Assembly: GCA_034359265.1 (NCBI GenBank)
Contig: CP136890.1
Coordinates: forward strand, 84,841,501 to 84,905,500
Origin: Canna indica
Lineage: Eukaryota > Streptophyta > Magnoliopsida > Zingiberales > Cannaceae
Length of the DNA: 64,000 nt
Direction: 5' to 3'
Shown: positions 40,501-49,500 of the stretch, piece by piece
Layout of the letters: every line of letters begins with the position of its first letter
How positions within the stretch are numbered: position 1 is the first letter of the stretch
Notes under the pieces: generated by a model
Databases searched by the model: none
Told to the model about the DNA's origin: nothing
The model's input: only the letters and a program-made list of their open reading frames with translations
Translations under genes and position numbers: made by a program

Positions 40501-43500
40501 AGTAACAACACCGTTATTAGCATTACTTCCTGTGCCTTCACCCAACCTTGCCACTAGCGCCTGAAGAATATAACAAAAGATAGGCCCAAAAATTTAAGAA
40601 AAAAGAAAAAGTAGAACATTCTACTTTAACCAAGATGATGAATGAGGCATGCCATTCTCTCACTAAGCAGACAGTTCTATTCTTGAAATATTTGATGTGA
40701 TTACAGTGAACAAATCTTCATCCAGCAAAAACTAGTAGAACCAACCTTATGAATTGGAGCAATATATGGAAGAATCAATCGTTCGCAATTTCGAATCAAG
40801 TTACCCAAAAGTCTTGCACTATCTTCTTTTCCTTTGCTATCCATGCTATGACCAAAAAAAAGCATAATATGGAAATTGACCAACCACATATGACAATAGA
40901 AAATCTAATAATTTGTCCTACCTCTGATCGAGATATTTCAGTAATTCAATAAGGCGATGACGAAGTGCAGGTAGAACATAGGCTGGATTCTTTTCAGACA
41001 ATCTTCCAGCCAGTGAAATTGCCAATTCACAAACTTCAAAATCCTGAAGTTAAAAAAAAAGTGTCAACCACTAAAACTAAAGAGCATAAACTTCAATGGT
41101 AAACAAACACAAGCAAGTTCAGCTGTTCTAGAACAAATGCAGAAAATCACAATATTGGTTAAAAGCTATGTTCTTTCAGATTTTACAACATCTAAGTAAT
41201 GAATTCAGCAAAAAACATAATCAGAGCAGTTACACTTTAGCACTCCAGTTAGCTTAACATCAGGCATCAGAAACGAAGAAAATATGCAGCCTTACCTTTC
41301 TAGGACCATAACATGGCTCCATTTTAATAGATCTAAATTAAAGACAAATAATTTAATGTTAAAGAAGTGTTTTATATACAATTAGCAACATATGCAAAAT
41401 GATTTTTTTCCTTAGGCCATCATGCAGATAATAAATTTTTTGCTTAGTTTAAAGTCATTCAGGTTAAGAGGATTGGAAATAGTATAAACTTTTCAGAAAT
41501 ATGATCACAAGAAAAACAGGTAAGAATATTTGTAAAAGATGGATTCATCAAACAAAATTCTAAAAGACTACAAGACTATCCTGAAGACTGTAAATATTCA
41601 GAAATCTGAAGTAGAAAATTACCTCGTCATATAAAGCAACAAAAATAGAACTTAAGCTATCAGCCTGGCACAAGAATACATCAAAAGAACTATCTTCATG
41701 CAGCGATGAAAAAACTGACTTCCTCACACTAACATCAGTATCTGCAACTGCTGCAGTACGAAGTTCTACCATTATCTGCACGAAATATGTTAAGACTTCA
41801 AAATAAGTGCAAATGAACACCAAAGAAAGCAAGAGAAGAAAAATATTCTAAGGAACTAAGTTGTCCCATAAACAGAGAAACATGACTCTGATTAATGTCA
41901 AACAACTAAACCTCCTAAACAAGCAAAATAAGCAACAAACAAAAATCTTTGTCAATCTACCAAAGTTTCAGTATAAGAAGCATCAATGTGCATGGTTTAC
42001 ACCATGGTACCGGTACCGACCTCGGTCAGTGACGGGTACCAGTATGTACCGATACCGTACCGTACCGACACACGGTACGGGCCGGTACGAAAAAGGCATA
42101 TACCGGCCAGTGAAAAAAAAAAAATTTGTTGTTAAAAATAACTCCAATAGCACATAATTGTTTGAGCCTTAAATACGGTCCCAAATGGCTATATAGCCGT
42201 TTGGGGTGTTGTCGGGTACTGTAGCAACGGCTCTTTATGGCCCGATATGACATCAAATACCGCCCAGTATGGGCGCTATTTGATAAATACCGCCCATACA
42301 GGGCGGTATTAACCGAGATACCGATATCGCCCAATACCAGGTATCTCGTATACCGGTTTTTTGAAAAACCAATAAATACCAGCCGTACCAGGTGGTACGG
42401 TACGGTATTTTAAACCATGGTTTACACTTTAATGTCCAAGATTTGTTCTATAAGCAACAATAAGCACAAGCGAGAAAAGTAACCTACTGGAAATATAAGC
42501 AAAAGCATCGAGAATCACGGAAATGTTATGAAACATTGTCTCGGGGCAAAAAGTTGATTTGAATAGGTATGATTAACCTGACTAGGAAGAAGATTTTTTT
42601 CTACAGAGTTCAAAAAATGGGTTATGCCTTTCAGGGACTAGAAACTTCAATTCGGGATTTGGAAATAGCAGTCACCAAAATTATATTTCTGACATTAATA
42701 TGTGATCCTACGAAGATTTTACATGTTGGCAATTTTAGTTAATGAAACAAGAACAGCATGAAGCTCCCTATTTGTGAAAAGGACATGAAAATATAATATA
42801 CTCTGGCATGCACAGGGACTATCAATTAGACAACTGCAGATGTTACTACGTTGGTGTACCATTATTCAGGTGCATCCAAATATCCAATGATGGGGCAACA
42901 CTGAACATCTTATCCTCGTGGAACTAATAGACTTATAGACTTGGTGAATAATAGCAAGTTATGCTCCAAACCTTTTGGAAATTTTGCATTTCATATCTGA
43001 TTTTGAGTTTCACAATATGCACGATTACCAACAAAAAATGGTAGAAGCAACAAGCGAGGAAATAGAAATGTTGATTACGATTTTTGGATGTCCATGATGT
43101 CCTAAACTCCGTATCAAATGTATGAAAAAAAAAATATTTCATATCATGCTGTACGGTGTAAACGCAATACATTCATGATCATCACCATCTGCACTTGAAA
43201 ACATATCTAATTGCTCAACAATGTAATGTGAAAAATTGTGTTGTAAACTTATAAGCATCCATCACTACACTTTGTGACTTTGGTAGTTGGAAACGTAAAA
43301 TTAACAAGTCTGACCATCAGTTGCTATGACAGCAAGCTCTGGTACCAGTGTTTAAGCTAAATACTGAGCAGTATATAGCAAGGTTGTTAAACTCGAGAGT
43401 TTAAGTAAACTCGTGGAGCCTCCGTAAACTCGTAAGAGTTCACGTGATATTAAAAAAATATTTTAAATAATATTACGGTACAAAAATATAATCTAATAGA

Positions 43501-46500
43501 ATCTCAAATTCATAATTAAGCAGTTCAACTCCATAAAGCACACATAAAGATAAAATATAAGTGTACAAGTCTAATCCATACATAATGAAGCATTCTATGT
43601 CCATAATAAAGAACACACAATGACTCAAAGATAAAATATAAGTTCAATCTATAATAATTATCATCAAATCGAGTTCACCTGAGTTTACTCACGAGTTTGA
43701 CCGAGTTTATGCGAGTTTACCTGAGTTCATTCGAGTTTACACATAAACGAGTTTGGGTGCAAGTCCGCTCGATTTTTGATACGTGAGATCGTAAAATCGT
43801 ACGAGTTTACGAGTTGAATCACGATTTTGATAACCATGGTATAGAGCATAGTGTACCGGTTCAATAGTGAACTGGTACCCAGCTCACTAACCAACCTGTA
43901 CATGTCATAAAGCTGTTTCTTAGTTTATTTTTGGTTTTTTGTGTAAATATGTTTATGAAACATCAACTGGAATATTATATCATTGCTTCTCCTCTTTATT
44001 TATTTTAAAATAATTTCAGATCAAAGATAATTGGTTCTCATCTCTTTTTTTTTCTTATGACCAATTTGAGTGGTTCAGTACAGTACCCATACCGGTCCAC
44101 CTAGGGTCCAATACCAGTCTTGATACCGATAGTTTGAACTTTGAGCATGCTTGGTACAATGATAAGTTTACTCCATCAACCTAGGAGAAAATGGTTCAAA
44201 TCGCAAAAACAATAGTTTTGTTATGCAAAGGTAAAACTGCAAAAAAAAAAATGACCCGCTTTGTTATGCAAAGGTAACACTGCAAAAAATGATCCTTTTG
44301 TGCCTGCATTGATGGGAGGCTCACGCACTAACTGTTAGAAGACTTAGAACTAGTAATTACTATCAAATTGGCTTGGATCAGCCTGACTTTTATTTTCCTT
44401 TATATTTCCATCCTTTCACTTATTTTTTGCTTCATGATGAAAGGTACAATGGTCAATGAAAGAGTATGTGAATCATAATGTTGGGGAAACATACGGAGCA
44501 AAATGAGATATCTAAATTTTAATATTGTTAAGAATATATAGCTATAGATTGGCTTTTTCCTAAGGGTGGAAGCTTCTAGGACTATCCAATCAACACTTAT
44601 GTACACAAGGTCTGTCTTCAGGTCAGGAATTAAAAATATATATCTATAGTTGAGTTACAAGTTAAATACAATCCAGTCCAATCCTATCCAACTTAATAAT
44701 ATGAAATAGTTAATAAAAATTGCAAGACTCTATGTGCACATAAAGAATTAGATTAACAAATTTGATCTCTCTAAAATTCTGATTTGGTGAAGCACTCCCC
44801 TTAAAAAATTTAAAATAATTGCATCAAAGTTCACAAGTAACAACTGTCTAACAATAAAATAAGAAGGTTAATGAGTTCTATCTTGAGTTCGTAAGAAACA
44901 AATCATTTCATAAAGAACCACAGTCAATTAATTCCTTCTTTAGGCCACTATGAAGATTAAATTGATGTGCTATACAAGTGAATTCTTTTCAGCCTTTCAT
45001 GAATGGATAACATGGTCCAAAGAAACCATAGTGCAAGAGGCTCCTGTAAGGCTGTAAATGCATGGTACGGAAGAGTATTCTGAAATGTTCAAATCAAGCT
45101 TTACTTAAATTTGGGACAACCATTCACAATATTGAATGTGAAATCCCAAATTAATCCATATCCACAGTTCATAAGAAGTTATATTGATTTACAAAGCTTG
45201 GGAGATATACTAGCAATAACTTCGCTTTAAGAATTTTGAACTAGTGGTTAAAGCCTACGAGGTTAATGGGACAATTATCCTCATCGGACAAGTCACGACA
45301 AGTCATGACAAGTGGTACCAGAGCAAAGCAAACATACTCATAGGCATTGAGGGAGGGAGCCAATATAGGAAAAGGTTGTGCAATGAATAGGTGGAGTCAC
45401 AACAAGACTAGGCCTAACATGCGCTTCTCACATGCTGCTAACTAGAATATGGTTCCGAGCTATGTGTTTGATTTAACTTGGGTCTTGGCAAGAACGTTAA
45501 GACATAAGTGGACAAGATAATAACATCTTGATTTAGTCCACATTGGAAGTTCATCTGAAGTTGTGTTAATTGACAAGTTGCAATTGGTGGACTACCATCA
45601 TAATTCAAGCCTACGTGGTTAATTGGCCAATTATCCAATTAAGCAAATTATTATATTTTCAAGGTAACATTCAAAGCCTTATCAAACATCACACATGAAT
45701 GCAGATTCTAAAATATAATACATTACTAATAGAGGTAAAAGTTGATCTTGAAACAATTCAATTTAAAAAAAAAATTGGAAGCAAAGATGTCACATCAGAG
45801 CAGCTATAAGATTATTCAAACTACCTACACAAAATAATATGTCATTTCTTAGTAGTCTCGGTAAAATACCTCCTCTATATGAACTACTGTGCACCAAGCC
45901 ATACTGGCTAGTAGCACAAAAAAAATAAATGAACAAATAACTATTGATAGGAGATTCAATTATAAATAGTAGATGATAATCATGACAATAATGTTACCTT
46001 CCATGATTTTTTTTCACCTACGTAGCAACTAGCAAGGACCTGTAATATTGTTTATTTTACAGATTTATTCAAAGATCTTGCTTACATTTTATAGTTTCTA
46101 TGCTAGCACTTTCTCCCTCTTGTTGGTTGCATCATCTACTGCAGCTAGTTGGATGAATTCTCTTTAAAGCAATCTAGAAATACCCTAACCTTTATATAGC
46201 CAATTTTGAAGAAAACGTGTAACTTATATTCTTAAAGATACAAGAATACTGGTATTTAGAGGCTGCAGGAATGGAATACAACAAAGTAACCATGACTGCT
46301 TCCACCCGCATGAGATAACAACTTTAACTGAATATACAAATCTCAGATATTAAAGAAATTTCAAGTTTATTTTGTATCTCACTAAGTAAAATTTCATGCA
46401 ACGAGGCCAACTAGAAAATAGATGAAACTATATAAAAAGAAAAGTTATAACAGAAAGCATATAGCATATTAAATAAAAAAGAACAGCCTTATTAAAAATG

Positions 46501-49500
46501 TTCTCAGGTGCATGCATACATCAAAATGTACATAAAATTTTAACAAACCTCCTCCACAAGGCAGAGTGTCTTGGTTCCACCAATTCGACTGAACCTAGTT
46601 GAACTAAAATGTGTTGAAGACTTTGCAGATAAGGAATTAGCAACTAATCTGCAACAGCATATTGCAGAATCTTTTCTTATATTTGCATCTTCGTCTTCCA
46701 TATAAACAACAACATATTTCTTAGCAAACTCAAGAAGCTCATGTCCCTGAAATGCACATCAATTTTAGGTCCCAATAACATGTTAAGCAATAGATATTAC
46801 AGACTCAAACAAATCCTAGAACCCACCTTAAAATCAAAATGAGCTAAAGTTCGCAAAGCAAGCTGTACAACTGAATAACTACCATCTGAAAGTTGTTGAC
46901 TAATGTTTAGTGTACTGCTACGAACACCAGCAACTCCAGGTCTCAGTGATGGATGTGAATTTTTTGAAAGAGCAACTGAGATGCAATCCAGCAAGCGTTC
47001 TTGTATTGTAGGTAGCAAAGATGGGATGCTAGGGAGGCATATATAAAGTATTGGATAAGTCAAAAGATTATCAATTATTGAAACAAAAAACAGATAGCAC
47101 AGAAAAGTTTAACTTTCTTACAAACCTGACAGTAATTTGCTCAAGAGCTCTTACTAGGCTGGTAGATAGACCAGCAGAAAACATTGCATCCAAGAGACCA
47201 CGAACATGAGGTTCCATAGCAGAACCCATCGCCTCTGCAAAACTTCCCACACAAGCCAATGCCTCTAGTGAAGGTCTTCCTCTCCGAGGAGCAATCTACA
47301 AATCAGACAAGAAACCAGCTAAAAATCCCATAAATATTATAAAATAAATTTTAAACAAATAACTGCATTGTCACAAAAGTACATACAGCATCACGCAAGT
47401 GAGAGGTAATAGTAGGCAAATAAGGAAGGAGTTCGCCATTCAAAGCCCCAGCCATTTCTCCCAGAGCAATAAACCCACTAGCACGTTCAGCTGGTATGCG
47501 CAGAACAGCTAGGATATGGTCCATGCAAATCTGCAGAGAATGAACTCCTCAATAGTCATAACAGTATCACCATTTCAACAAATTTAGCCAAACATATTCC
47601 AAGCCTGATACTACTATAAAAATAGTAGTAATTTCATGAATTAAATATGAGAAGCAAGAAGAAAATTATCTACCTTTAGATAGTTTGTCACAAATCGATC
47701 ACGCAAAAAGTGTGCAATACGAGGAAGCAACGATGTAATACTGAGACGAACAAGCCTATCACGGTGCTCTAGGTACTTGAGAACAATATCTGCCACCTCT
47801 CTATACCTGGACATCATAAACTCGCCTGTGTTCCTGAAAATTAAAAAAAATGAATTAAACAATGAATTTCTAGCCATCAAATAGGTCATAACAAAAGGAA
47901 AGATAAATTGCAACAGCAAGATCCCTGGGCTTAGTGCCCAAAGAAGAGCCTCAAACAGCCACAAAATAGGATAATCAATTTTGCAAAACACTAGGTTAAT
48001 CCACAAGAGGATCTAGTTCTTTTCTCCAACTCTGCAGAAAGTATTTTCAGTGATAAATTAGTAGTCCACTTCCAGCTGCTGATTGCTTGACACATAAAAT
48101 ATGGTAGTCAGTAGCCAATTCAACGAGTAGTGAACAAGACAGGAACAATGAGTCAATTGCTACAAGGTGTAGCAAAACAAACCAAATATAGACATAAATA
48201 CAAGGCAAATGCTCCAATTACTCATTCTTAAAAAAGCTGGATTCTCTCGGAATTGATGCACTTCCAGTAATGAGACGAGAAAAGTAACTTGGGCAAGAAT
48301 GTTATCTAAAAAATCCAATATACAATATCACAATAGGTCCGACAGAAAATTAAGTTTCAGTTAAGTGCTAAAGAACTGGACGAAGCTAAGACTTTATAAA
48401 ACATGATATTACTTTAGAAGTGTCTGTCCAGAGCATAAGATAATTCTTTAGATCATAGTAAAAGAATAATGCATCAGGCAGGCAAGATGTAATTTATTAC
48501 AGCATTTCCTACATCTAGAAATGCTTCAAAATGAAAACTTACAGGCACACAGAAGTACAACAAAATGAAAATATATTTTTTTTTTAAATGCTTAAGGTAC
48601 CTTAGTAGTTCCCCTACTGCAAGTAGTGAACCGTGTATACTATGAACAGAAGCATTTTTACCAAGTCCAACCTGCGCAGCCTCACACATACGGTAGTACC
48701 TAATTGTATGACAAAATACAAATATATGAAAAATGCTCAATTGACAACTAAATCAGTAGAAAAACAAGAAGAAGAAAATTTTGCACTAACTATGTTTATT
48801 AGCTAAGAACCTGCCTGCATTAAATATATGATCTATGCTATTGCTGCTACTTTGGGAGTTGAGGTGCTTTTCTAGGTGCTCCATACCATCTCAAAGTAAA
48901 CATACAATTGCAATGATGTTTTTCTAACGCTCAATGCTCATAGCAGGCAAAAAGACTTTGCCCAAGCCAAAAAATAATAGCATGTTTAGTACAAATATTG
49001 AATAAAAGTATGTCCTGAATCTCCTGATAAATACATCCACTTTCTGCTATCTCTAGCAGAGTCAATGTGTTTAATCCATGAATTTGAATGCCAGCATTAA
49101 GGTACCAAGTTTAGCAATATTTTTTTATATATTTCTTTTAGTTGGTGGCAAAAATTACTGCTCGGTATACTGGTAAATCTGGTTACTGAACCAGTTCAAG
49201 TCCATTACTTGATATATATTGCATATGGCCACAACAAATTTGGTGTTTCTGAGTTGTTCCCAATAGAGACATGCTGAACATACCACTGCACTCGCCAGCG
49301 TGTCTCACGCTTTTCGATAACACGTAGGCATGCCCGCAAAGCTTCCACAGCTCGTTCCCGGATAGCGAGATTAGGGTCCCTCAATGCAACCCATATAGCA
49401 TCAACAAATTCCGGCACATGAACATTGAAAACAGTGGATGCATTTTCAGCCATTTCCTGCCAGAAAAAAAAGAAAAAAATAGCACATGCCCATGGAAGAG

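Noticed and set aside
41296..41332. Exon-like 37-nt stretch ([12 protein letters not shown]) with good splice borders in TOR intron 11
   Set aside because: Including it shifts the frame and produces a stop. Direct joining of exons 11 and 12 gives the conserved DE|DFEV junction and keeps the total length divisible by three.
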